A stretch of 64,000 nt of DNA. Origin: Phytoseiulus persimilis (taxonomy: Eukaryota; Arthropoda; Arachnida; Mesostigmata; Phytoseiidae). A model generated the notes under the pieces. It saw nothing but the letters and a program-made list of their open reading frames with translations, was not told where the DNA came from and ran no database searches. Location of the stretch: assembly GCA_037576195.1 (NCBI GenBank), contig CM075101.1:34658001-34722000 (forward strand), given 5' to 3'. This document shows positions 13,229 through 24,434 of this stretch, in pieces (position 1 is the stretch's first letter; each line of letters opens with the position of its first letter). The position numbers and the translations under genes were made by a program.

Positions 13229-13242
13229 GGGGGGGGGGGGGG
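13229..13242. repeat. Poly-G tract (14 G)
   Basis: An uninterrupted run of 14 G, preceded by ATTT and followed by TGAGATTGG. It is one of six long mono-G/C tracts in the window. Confidence 0.95.
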
Positions 13243-16054
13243 TGAGATTGGCACGAGACTTCATCCCATACGAACGACCGGAGCGAAGAATCTGGATGAG
13301 CAGAAAGATGAGTGTTTGGATGACCCAGGAACTCATGCGCACGCGCAGTACTGCTCACTCAGACTTTCATTCCGGGTCGAAGTCAACTAGCTAGTGACGA
13401 TCATGAGCATTCCCGTCGATGGATCGATCGCACGTCGCCCCCGCCTGCTCTGAAGTGAGGGAAACTCGTCCTCCGACAGGACTATCGATAGATCCTTAGG
13501 GCTGCACTGGCAGTAGCCGTACTGGACTGCTTAATTGTGATATCTGGAGAAGGCACCATGAGAGTCCCGAGTCAGATTCCAACTGATACAGGATGAGAGT
13601 TGCGATCTCCACGTGGAATTTCCCTGTTGTGATAGAATTGTGAAACATCGATCCCTAATTTCAATCAGCTTGGTCTCGAGAGCGTCCGGAACATGGAGCG
13701 TTGTTCCCCCGTTGCAGGACATCTGGGAGGGGTACATCGAGGCAAATCTGACAGCCGGGCGACGAGGGCAACTTGGCAAAAGCTGGACACGACCAACGCT
13801 CGAGCGAGCGACAAGAGAGCGGTATTTGTCTCTTCCCCGTTTGTCTCTGTGGATATCGCGGAGCCGTTGGAGGATTCGGAATATCAACGAACTTGGTCAA
13901 CATGAATTCAGCGCGATCTCAGCTGCAGGACATTTGTAAAGCGTACGCTACGTCCAAACTCCCGCTCGGGTGATCGGTCACGGATGAACGAATGTTCAAC
14001 CCCAGGTGCCGGGTCCAACGTAAATACACCGTAGTAAGCCATGGGCGGACACGAGCGATCCATCATTTGTCTTGCCAGTATTGCAGCTACCGTGGTGATC
14101 ACTTCGCCCCAATGCGGGTACCATTCTGATACAAGCGATCCGTCGTAGCATTTATCGATTTCCCTGGCAGCTTACTGCTCATTGTCCTATTGTACAATCA
14201 TCAAACAATGAGTCTGGTCCTTTAATGACCACAACAAGCTACGTTGAATTTGCGATATGCTCTCTCGGAGGAGTCATTCAGCACCGCTATGAATACGCTG
14301 TTCAGACAATCAGAAGCCTGATTTCCTTGTTCTGGCTCCCGAGTTCGCAAGCAGAAATGTCACTCTTCGAGCCGCACAGCCTGGCTTAATCGTCAAGTTT
14401 CCTCGAGAGATTTGTTGATGTTTTTTTTTTCATTTTCGTATAACTGTGGATTCATATAATAACATGCTATGTCGATTCTCCTATTGTGGAGAGGCGGCAG
14501 TGCTTCGTTGGGCAATTGTGACGTGGAAGATCGTCATGTTACATGAATCAGTTCACGCACAGAAGAAGGTTTCATGCTTGGAGATAATTGATGGAGGCTC
14601 TGTGTGTTTTAGTCGTAAGAGAGAAGTCTCGGCACGCGAGTCGGTGCCGTTTGAGACTGACACGCATCCGTGCATCGAAACGAACGTTGGTCGCTGAGAG
14701 GTGTTCGCCCCCACCTCGTTATCACTAGCGTTGTCAATATGTAGGCTCCCATTGCGTTTCCGATCCCGTCGTGAAATTCTCCTCATCTTAGGTCCAAAAA
14801 TGGTCGTCAGATGGTCAGTGTCGCTTCTGAGCACCCATAGTCCTTGAGCAATCATTGTGAACATCGAATCACCTCCACGGGGTTACGCTCGTTGCTGGTA
14901 CGTGCACTTTCAGGCTCGCCCCATTCGTGTTCAACACTGACAGATGCAGCTGTGAGATGTTTCTAATCGCACGATCTGTATTATACGGTAGAACGCGTAT
15001 CGTTGTTGAAACGTGGGAGACGGAGTTTCGGGAGGGGCAGCAGTCGATAACGATGACCGTTGGCATGGAGCGCCAAGGAACAAGCTGGAAACAACTTTTC
15101 CAAGGTGAAACGTTTCTCCTCCCGGATACGCCCGTTTAAATGAGGATCTCTATCACCACGGGGTAGTCGGTTACTGAGGGTGCTGCAAACTGTGATTTCG
15201 ATTCTGCATCTCCCAGAAATTGAATCAGTGTCCTGCCGATCGGAGACTGAGCCTCGTCGCGAGGTTCGAGGGGACTCATTGTTTAGGCCTCCCTGGAAAT
15301 CGGGATTGCTGTTCAGAAGTTGTCGAATACCAGAATCATTGATTGATAGTTCATCAGAGTCGGATGTGCCCGTCAAAGATCATTACACGATGGCCTATAA
15401 TTGTTGAAATTGAGCTCCGGGTTGCTGTTACCAAACCGGAGATCACCAGAACGTGGAACAAGAAGGTCAACTCCGAGCCGGGATCCCGAATTCCGGGAGA
15501 GTGCTGAATTTTCCTCCCACATTCATTTCAATCAAATGGGTGTCAGGGGCTGGAAATCGGCCTCCCTCTGACGAAAAACTCCCTCAGCTCTCCGGACGAC
15601 TCGTATGCAGAGAATTCAGGGAGCGAGAGAGAAAGTCAAACTTGCGAATGTTTTTGTCGTTGCTTGCTCGCTTGCTTCGCTCTAGCTTTGTTCGAGATAA
15701 TGCATATGGCGGGCCCAGACAGAACCACAAAGCACGTTCAAAGTAATGGGCGTTCGAAAGGAAGCTGACCTCGCCTTCCTCGGCCGGGACTCACCCTTGG
15801 CTCTCTTCGGCTTAACTCAAACAACTTTTCTTCTGCGCTCCTCGTTAATTCAAGACACCTGCACGAAGTGCTGATGACCCTAAACAAGCAGCGTCGGCTG
15901 CGGCACTCGCTGAACTCCCCTCGGGCTTCCTTGATGACGGGATCGATCCACGACAGAAGCCTCGCACACGGCTCCAGCACATTTCAGAGCGGATAGGCTC
16001 ATTTCTGGGATATGGATTGATTCGACGCAGTCGTATCTGAGCAGGATGGCGGCT
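13243..16054. other. No defensible gene
   Basis: A minus-strand frame is open from about 14173 to 13908 with fairly ordinary residue composition (it includes MMDRSCPPMAYYGVF), but no family was recognised and no splice structure is convincing. The remainder shows only short overlapping frames. Confidence 0.4.
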
Positions 16055-16059
16055 TGAAT

Positions 16060-16245
16060 CCTCAGATTCCATCGTGGGTGCTGGAGCTGTCGGCGAGACA
16101 AAAACAAACAGGTCTATTTGAGATTCTCCTTGAGGCTCACTCGTGGTCGATTCCACAATGCGGAAGTTTGCTGACGTCTCGGATGGCTCGTTGGATGGAC
16201 TCGGCGTTCCTCCGTGCAGCTCTCAGACTTCCAAGTCCGGCCCTG
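16060..16245 (-). repeat. Tandem coding-like block 1, copy A
   Basis: This aligns by eye with 17745-17950 over nearly its full length. Shared landmarks include CGGAAGTTTGCTG versus CGGAAGTTTGCTG(G), and GGATGGACTCG versus TGATGGACTCG. Read on the minus strand in matching frames, the peptides align (SPSNEPSETSANFR here against SPSTESFEEVPANFR in copy B). That suggests both descend from a minus-strand coding sequence. Similarity is roughly two thirds of positions by eye. The protein family was not identified. Confidence 0.6.
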
Positions 16246-16839
16246 TGCCGACTCGCCCCTGCATTTGAGCATAAATTCCGGAACCTTGTCTTCTGCTTCT
16301 CAGCCTCAAAACAACTCATCAGACTACTTATAGACTTTTCCAGACGGATTCGGGGTGATTTTCTGTCGATGCACAGCACAGGTCGTTGAGGGGATCGAAT
16401 ATACTATGGGGAGTCCGAGAAGAACGTGAATTCGAGGCCAACATTTGCATCTGCCCCATCCGATGGAATCTGAAGGAATAACCCAAGATGGTACGATTCG
16501 CCTAGTATGGAGTTCTCCGAAGTTTCCTACTTCTCTGGGGCAATGCTTGATGCGTGCGAACTGGTTTGTCCACATTCACATAGGACTTTCGTACCTTCCG
16601 ACTACACATGACTTATTTGTATCAACTCCAAGTATCCGGGACGACATCGTAAGAATTGGATGACGCAGGAGGAGTACTCGCCCATGCTGGGTCGGATGGT
16701 TGATGATTGTTCTTCGATGTTATCATTGAAACCTCGAGACCGAAAATCGAGCCTACAGAGTTTCCCACTCCCGACGAAATCGTGCGCCCACCGCAGAGGA
16801 ATCGATCCTAATACAGATTAGAGTCACGGTCTCTGGAAA

Positions 16840-16897
16840 TTGTGTTTCCGCGCGCTGAGAACACCTACGGAGTTTGTCGAGGATGGCGCCACCGTTC
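16840..16897 (-). repeat. Tandem coding-like block 2, copy A
   Basis: It shares a perfect 17-mer (CGAGGATGGCGCCACCG, 16878-16894) and flanking similarity with 18228-18287. On the minus strand it reads NGGAILDKLRRCSQRA against DSGGAILGSIRRLSNGA in copy B. Block 2 precedes block 1 in both copies, in minus-strand order, with different spacing. Confidence 0.55.
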
Positions 16898-17744
16898 CCG
16901 AGAGCCACTCTCGAAGGTTTCGGCTCCGAATGTGTCCGCTCAGATATTTCTCAATCAATTTCCTCTTCGGAGTCCCTCTTTGATCTATGAGCACTGAGGT
17001 GGATCTCGAACGGCGAATTCCTCTCTCCTCATATTGATATGAATCCGTTCGAGTTCAGATGTCCCACCCATGATGTCAGCTGACCTAACAGACATAGTGA
17101 TGGAATGAAGCTCCACGTTTTCGCGCCCGGATGGAGTGTGCAGACGTAACCTCGAGCGTGTGGCTCACTCCCAATCGGAAGTAGGCATACGGATCGAATT
17201 TCGCTAGAGGCACACTGAGATCGAACAATGCGTCCGATCGCCCTCCGGTGAATCAGATCAGACCTGAGCGCCATCGCTTCCGGAGTTCCCGATACGAGTC
17301 TTCCAGCCCGTTGGCAAGTTTGGCAGAAAGGCCCCCACTCGGCGCCCGGAATATTCGGTTCTCAATTTTCCTCCTCTGGAAGCTGGTTGTCTTCGAGAGG
17401 AGCGTGAATGGGAGGAATCCTTCGACAGATAATCCTCGCACAATTCACACTTATCCAAGGGGTGCTGCCCTGGGGAACAGATTTGCTGCCTGCCCTTGTG
17501 ACCGCAACACCGATGTTCCAGTCGATTGCGCGCCGAAAGGGTTCCGAAACAAGTCCGATTCTCGACCTGTGTGTTATGCTCCGCAGAACCAGCGTGGGCT
17601 CTCGACGTTTGCTCGTCTGGACCAGTGTCTAGAGATTGGAACGAAAAACGCGAGTTTCTCATGATGATTCCCGGATGCATTAATTTCAGGTACCGCCGAT
17701 TCATCACCGCGGGTTTCCAATGAGGACAGCCGTAGCTTGGAATC
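16898..17744 (-). other. Possible retroelement gag-like remnant (weak)
   Basis: The minus frame 17258-17707 includes GQHPLDKCELCEDYLS, which loosely recalls the zinc-knuckle region of BEL/Pao-type gag proteins. Continuing in a shifted frame (LSVEGFLPFTLLSK) improves the resemblance. No protease, RT or integrase could be read in the neighbourhood and no LTR was seen, so this is a suggestion only. Confidence 0.2.
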
Positions 17745-17950
17745 TCGGACCCATCGTCGTAGCTGGAGCAGCGGATCGGGTCGTGGCCCGGCAGCTGAAC
17801 AACAACATAGAGCTCTTATCGGAATTCTTCATGAAGCCCGTTCGTCATCGATTTTAGATCACGGAAGTTTGCTGGCACCTCCTCAAACGACTCGGTTGAT
17901 GGACTCGACGTTTCTCTGTGCTCTTCTCGAGGTCTGCCAAGCGTCTCTTC
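17745..17950 (-). repeat. Tandem coding-like block 1, copy B
   Basis: Partner of 16060-16245. The minus-strand reading carries an in-frame stop after HEEFR, so this copy is not an intact gene in that frame. The common core SP-S-E-(x)-ANFR is retained. Confidence 0.6.
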
Positions 17951-18227
17951 GCTGGTTCGCCGTTCGATCCGTCCATCTTTCCGAAAACCGTTTGCCCACC
18001 CCGCAAAGTTCCTTGAGACGATCCGTCCCTGGATATCGGGACAAGCCTTCCTGTCGTGGGCATGGGGTTATCATCTGTGGATCGTAGGCGTCGCTCGATG
18101 AAGTTCGAGGAGACGAATTTTCGGAGCTCTTGATGTGTGGCTCTAAGGCGTGGACGGGAATCCCAGGAGATCCCTCAACGCCCGCTCAGGAACAACTTTG
18201 ATTCTGAATGATAGATCATGCAACGCA

Positions 18228-18287
18228 TAACACGAATTCGCGCGCCGTTGGAGAGCCTCCGGATTGAGCCGAGGATGGCGCCACCGG
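18228..18287 (-). repeat. Tandem coding-like block 2, copy B
   Basis: Partner of 16840-16897, lying inside a 98-codon minus-strand frame (18175-18471) that reads VKLSFVIDDSGGAILGSIRR. No family was recognised. Confidence 0.55.
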
Positions 18288-18471
18288 AATCATCGATGAC
18301 GAACGACAGCTTCACCCCGTCCCGTGATTCCTCGGTTCCCTCCATCCCAGGGTGAATCGGAAGTCTCGGATGAACCCCGATACCCAGGGTTCCTGGTGGC
18401 ATCCAGAATTCGGGCCGCTTCCATGGTGATTTACCGTTTATGATCCTCGTGACGTTCTGTTTCCGGTCCAA

Positions 18472-21400
18472 CTGAGACGATATCTCAAACGGCTCGTTTC
18501 TCTCGTTTTCTCTCTATTTCGCCGCCGATTCCTCCTTCCGCCGCATAAGCCGGTTACCAGTCCGACAATGACCGGTGTGTAACTGTGTGATCAAGTAGCG
18601 TCAAAGCAAGTACCCCAGCTAGCTCAGAAAGCTCCTTTTCAAAATCAAGAAGGTACCCGTGAGCTTCCGTCAAGTTCATGGAGAAGACAGTGTTCACAGA
18701 AAAATTCTCGTGCTGGTTCGAACCCATCCTTCAACTGCAATGGGATGATGTACCATTCCAGGAAGCGAAGTTTTCGGAGATACAGCCTGCAGGATACTCG
18801 CAGTCGAGATGATCCGAATCCCTTCAAGAATCCCAAAAGCTGGAGCCTCGAAATTCCTGCCAGCGGACCTGGAACGCCGAGGCTGATCGCACCGTCTTTT
18901 AATCCGACGGGAGCTTTGGCACTGTTTGCGAGGGGTCATCGAGCGGCGGAACTGCGGCTCGGAGGAGCGGTAGACGCGCCAGGACTCGAAGGTCGCCTCT
19001 GTCAGCACGGGCAGCAACGACGGAATGCCTGCTCGGCGGCGCGGTGGATGAGTTTTTTTCCTCGGAATCAGAGCCTTGGTGTCATGCTTCAGAGAGACCC
19101 GCAGGTGAGCCAGCAGGCCAGACATGCCATATGAGGATGTTCCGTCTGCTACACTTTCTGGCAACGACAAGATTTGCTGACATCTTAGTGTGAAGCAGCG
19201 CAGCTTGAGAAATGAGCTCGTCGTTCTCGCTCGCTTCTTGAAGGCTTGATGTATGAGCATGCTGACGTGCGGTGGTTACGGCGAGGGTGTACTTCTGCCT
19301 CACCGCGCGGCTCACCATCTGAACCATCCGACGAACGAACGAACGAGCGAGCGAACCAGCGGTCGGATAGACAGACGAATGAACGGAAGAGAATGGACTC
19401 CTTTTAGAGACCGTGTCGCAGAAACGCCGGCGGGAGCAGTGGTTTCCTTTTCTTCTTTCCCCCATGAGGCAGTCTCGCTCATCGCCGACGCTTTCGCTGC
19501 GGCGACGTCTTGCGGCCGATCGTTGACGCTACGGAACATGCCGTTGCGGCTGCCGCCGTCGCTATTGTAATGGAGTGCCGACGAGGCAAACGGGCTCCAG
19601 GACAAACGGCGAAAGGAGTCACCGAGAGAGAAAAAAGCTTCTTCCATCGATCTTCGAACGGCAGAGTGGACGGGGGCAACGGGGCGCTGGGTCCGGCGGG
19701 GGTGGCATGGGCTCGAATGAAATCGGAGCCACGCCGTCACCATCGGAGCAATTGTTGCCAAATGATTTGCGTCCGATTCGGCGTGCAGAGGGGCTTCTCG
19801 CTGATCCCGATCTCATTGATTGAAACCAAAGTCACGTAACCGGACGATTTCCCTCGAACAATTTGAAATCAGCCGACACGGTATCCGACGAATGATCCGC
19901 GGAGAAGCTTTCGCCTTCCTGACCTACGATACCCTGGGTCCGATGGGCTCGAAGTTGCTCGGATCACCTCGCCAAGCTTCTCCAAATCGGCTCCTCGAGT
20001 GCGCCAAGATCGGACACGCTTCTCACGAGACTGCCACTAGACTCAGGAGAACGGGTTGATACCGCGGGCTCGGAATCCGCGAGGAAGGATGGCAACGAAC
20101 GAGGAAGAGAGGGAGAATGACAGGGACGCAACGAACGTATGGGAAATTGCTGGGTTCCCCGTGCTGAAAGTTTTGCTTTCGATTCGCATCCTGATGCCAG
20201 CCATTGAATCCTTTCGAATTGGAACGTCGCCTCGGCCTGCCGTCGTCATAGCTTATTTTAACTGCATACGGAACTAGCGAACGAGGCACAGCAAGCTTTA
20301 GAAGCTTTTCTCTTTTGGCTTTAATGACAATGGCAGGCCGGTCGGGAGGCTGCCGTCCTGCGTGCCCGCGTTTTTGTATGTTGTGGCGAGGCAGTAAATC
20401 CAAAAAGGCGAGACCTGTCTCGTTCAGAGCCGCCAGTCTCCGCCAGGATCGTTTCCAGATGCGAGAAGACTGAAGGCGGCGTCCAAGTGCGCGAATCGGA
20501 CTCTTCGCTGTGGATTCCGCAGCGGAGGCGGTGAAATGAGCTCGCGTTCATTGAATTCCGATCCATCAGCACGGATCCCGCTCCCACAGCTGTACCGAGG
20601 TTCTTATTTGGTTCAGAAGGTGTATTTGGAAAGAACTTCAAACGGTCAACTTTGTGGGACCGGGATCTGGAAGCACTCGGCGCCGGACAAGAGACAGAAT
20701 CACGATGAATGGAATTATGGTCTAGATGAGACTAATGAGGGGGAGGAGGAAAGCGCCGTTCCGTAATAGCCTATCTCGAGAGAGTTCCTCGATTCTCTCG
20801 GAGCATGACGGTATCTGACTCTACATCATCCGCGGTTTCCTCCTCCAATGGGCGCATCGGGAGCCGGCTTCTGCGGCAAACTCAGCTAATCAACTGTATT
20901 TTCCCTTCAATCGTTTCTCTCTTAGCAAACAGAGCGGGAATCAGCGTTGAACGCCCCGAGAGATCTGCCATCTGCTGCGATATTTGAAACTCGTTCTGAG
21001 TTTCCCGCTTCAACTCGAGCCCTTCGAACCTATTCCATGATGAGCCGATTTCTCGGTCTCTCCCAGAAAAAGTAACATTTCCGATGGATACCTCCACGCT
21101 CATCATCAAACCGAGCGGAAACAGGAACGCTGACCGATGCGATGCCTCTCAGGTCATCGAAAGCAACCGTCCTACGACACTCGGAATTTCGGCAGCCCGC
21201 GCAGGTCAGGCGGAAAGAGGGTCAGGAACCGCAAACGATCGAGTACTTCAATAAGTCTCGCGTCATATATATTGACTTATTGGCAGATTTGCTCGTGAGT
21301 GAATGATAACGGAATGGATCGTATCTAGCTGACCGACCATAATATACGGCCATCGGAGAACGCATTCAATGAAGATTGCCCGAGTCTGATAGCGGCCCAT

Positions 21401-23659
21401 CGCTGCTCGCTCCGTGCAGAGACACACGATATTCCTCCGTTCTGGAGAAAGAGGTTACAGGAACGCTGGAGCTCGACGACACTCCTCGAGCTTGCTCTTA
21501 TGAGTGAGCCTTTGTTCGACTGATATCGAAGGCAGCGCCGGAGCCTGAGTGCAGACTACAATACGGATGCATCGGAAACGCAGCGAGAACAAGAGCTAAT
21601 GTATGTAAGAAGAAATCGGCACCAAACTAAGTTTGTTGGACTCGTACTGCTCGTGACTCGTTCCCCGTCCGTTGTTCGAGTGGCGCCTCCTTGCCGAGTA
21701 CGGAGCGCTAACAAGCAGGAATTTTGCTTTCTGGCTAGCCAGCCGGTTCGATGTCTCTGTAGCGATCTCCTTCCGTCCGTGTTGCTTGAAGCGGGCATTA
21801 TTCTCGGGACGAAATTTACGTTCGCGATGCGAGTGAGAAAATTCGCCGTCGGGTGCCGCATCGGCGCCGAATGCGTACGTTCATTGCAATTGAAGTTTCC
21901 ATTCAAATATCAATTGAGGCCGATCTGAATTGAGGCCCCAGGAATGTTGAATATTTGACCGCGAGGATGTCTTGCGAAGACCTTACCTCGTGCTCCTCTC
22001 ATCCGCTTCGACGCCGCTCGGAAGAATAAAGGCTTGAGACCCGGGACCCGGCTACCAGCCGGAGGCGCTGTAATGACAGGCTTCGGTGAACTCCGACTCC
22101 TATGAGAAATCTGCCAAATTCACAGCTCAGCTGTGAGCAGCAGGCTCGCGGGTGGAACGGTGGGAACTCCAATTTTTCCAATGGTTTTAATTGCTGGGCC
22201 CCCCTTGTCTACCTGCGTTCGTGCTCACTAATGGGTCATAAATCATCGAATATGAACTCATTTTCTTGCCTTCGCGATCTGCTCCAGCTATTGCTTACCC
22301 CTCGATGAACAGTGCCCGGATATCTTCGGGAATCGGGGAGTTCTAAGGAGGAATATCTCTCTGAGGAGGAAGATTTTCGAACGAACCCATGATTCAATGA
22401 TCGGGCTGTGCGCGAGGCCTGCTGCATCCACGAGCACGATGGCTGGCTTGCCGTGACTTGACTGACCGCCATGACGGTTTTTCGCAATGAGAGTCTAGCG
22501 TCTCTATTTTTTCGACGCGAAGACGTCTCCATCGGAATAACGAGTATACTTGAATAACTCTCCTCCGAGTGTTTCCCGAATAGTCGGTCCATATTCACCC
22601 TGGAAGTCTGCTCATGGTGACCCGGCAATGCTGAAGTTTTCCCACATAGAACGTTATCTGATGGGAGTTCTGAGCTGGAATTTCGAAAAAAAGGGTCATT
22701 ATCTCGAGGTGGTGTCGATAGGCTTCCCAAACCTCAGTCGAGACGCGCTCCCGAGAACGAGGCAAAACATCAGGCCCTGACGCAGGGAATCGAGATGGGG
22801 ACCTTGATGTGCGGCGAAGTTCCGCCAAGTTTGAGACCTTGAGGCGGTAACGAGCACGAAGACAAAATGGGAGCAAAAAGCTGAGGACGCGAACATCAGA
22901 AAAAACGGGCTCATGAAGTTCACAACGAACTTATGACAACGTGATACGAGACAACGAGGCTCCCACACGAGTTGCAACAAGCTTCCGTACGCCAAGCAAC
23001 GACGCAGTAAACAAAAACATCAGCAACACTCCAAACGGAGAATACGGCACAAACTCGAGTCAGCTCCTCATCTCGCCATTCCAGCAACCTATGCAAGAAG
23101 GATCAGGGAAACACGATCCAGCACCTATGAGTCCTGACTTCTGACACGGTCAGGACTCCTTTCCCGGTCTGTATTACACAGCATGATATCCATTTCCCAT
23201 CGCTTCGACAGATACAATCCTTGGTACCGTACGATCTATGCACCCAAGTTGCGCGTCCATCATAGATTGTTTTCCGCCGCGCAGCTTCCCATATGCCTTC
23301 CTCTTTTCGCCTAGTACGCCTGTTCGTCAATTTGCGTCTGTTCTACGTAGCGGTGCATTTTCTGATGTTTTCTAGCATCTAATTCTTTCGAATGCTTCTA
23401 TCGCTCGTCTCGATTGACCGTCGAACCAAAGACTGGACGTGAAGTGGTGGAAAAAAGCGCGTGATGGAGCGAATAGCTCCGCGCCTTTCATTTCAGATGC
23501 TCGAGCTGCGACTTCGAAAATATATTTCGAGCGCTCTATTTGAAAGTGGAGCGCTTCTCCGGAGCACAGGCACCATGACGAGAATGCGGCGATGTACAGA
23601 AATGAGAGGGAGTTGTCAAAAAGTCTATTGTAGCGAAGTTGCCATTTCCCCTTAAGATA
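18472..23659. other. No recognisable gene; small repeats
   Basis: This holds a tetranucleotide ACGA/GCGA stretch at 19330-19356, a perfect 9-bp inverted repeat CAATAAGTC/GACTTATTG at 21249-21257 and 21274-21282, and a 76-codon plus frame at 20536-20766 of ordinary composition in a fair start context. None is strong enough to call a gene. A string near 23140-23300 (minus) vaguely recalls DDE transposases but was not accepted. Confidence 0.4.
19330..19356. repeat. ACGA/GCGA tetranucleotide repeat
   Basis: Six to seven imperfect units of four bases. Confidence 0.75.
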
Positions 23660-24434
23660 TTCGACAGAACAAGTCCAACTCAATATGCGACCAAGCTCCC
23701 TACATTGAGAAATGCAGCGGAGATCTGGACGTTTTGTTCCCCAAGAGTGCGCATGTCACCGGCATTGCTCATGGTGTACACCGTCTGTCCGAGAAAACAA
23801 GCGTTTTATGGCCCGAAAGAAGGCTCGTTTGTTTAAAATGTGAAGAAAACTTTCATCAAGTTTCCATCGCGCGCTCTCCCACCAGAACCAGTTCCCACGT
23901 GTTGAGGAATTGGAGTTCCAGGTGCTTTACGCTACGTAGCGGGACATGTCGAGGAAATTAGTGTCATTGTCAACGCCATCGACAGCGAGGACACAACCGC
24001 CATCCGGGAAGCCCAAGAGCTCTCACGTGAATGCGGGTTGGAATCCAATCTGAGCTTCATCGCATCAAACTTTTCGGATTTCTCGAGCCACATGAAGTAG
24101 CTCGAATGCCCAACCCCTTGGCACCTCGTTCGGGAAAGCATGAGAAGATGCACTAGGACTTCAACAGGACCCCAAAGCGTTTTGATCAGGGCGAATTCGG
24201 AGAAGTTCTTCTGGAAAATCCTGTACTAGACACCACGATTCATCAGCGAATTCATCAGGGGTGACCATGCAGACCCCGAACTCCCAAATTTATACGTCGC
24301 AGATAATTAACTCAAATATGCTCCTCCAAGCGATCGTTCTCGCGCTATAAGACGCTTGTTTCCGATCGTCGTCACTCGCTTTATGATGATAATGCTGGAT
24401 TACATTTGATTTTGATGGCTCGTCCATTTGAAGG
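23660..24434 (+). pseudogene. Second hAT transposase remnant, heavily decayed
   Basis: The central and C-terminal parts of a hAT transposase can be followed across three or more frames. First comes DQAPYIEK followed by HVTGIAHGVHRLSE, where the family usually has HVTCxAH; the Cys is Gly here. Then a frame runs from about 23845 (VKKTFIKFPSRALPPEP). Its TGA at 23903-23905 falls where the conserved TRWGTW-type motif has its first Trp. It continues through YVAGHVEEISVIVNAIDSED and RECGLESNLSFIASNFSDF to a TAG at 24098-24100. A third frame at 24334-24434 gives the dimerisation motif SFSRYKTLVSDRRHSLYDDN and ends near MARPFE. The N-terminal finger and first catalytic region were not found. It differs from the 6.4-kb copy in sequence and end motif, so it is a separate lineage. 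It is clearly non-functional. Confidence 0.8.

Noticed and set aside
20536-20766. 76-codon plus-strand frame with a fair start context
   Set aside because: Ordinary composition, but nothing beyond the start context supports it; chance frames of this length are abundant.
23103-23330. Minus-strand frame hinting at a Harbinger-type nuclease (AQLGCIDRT)
   Set aside because: A single weak motif with no supporting catalytic residues.
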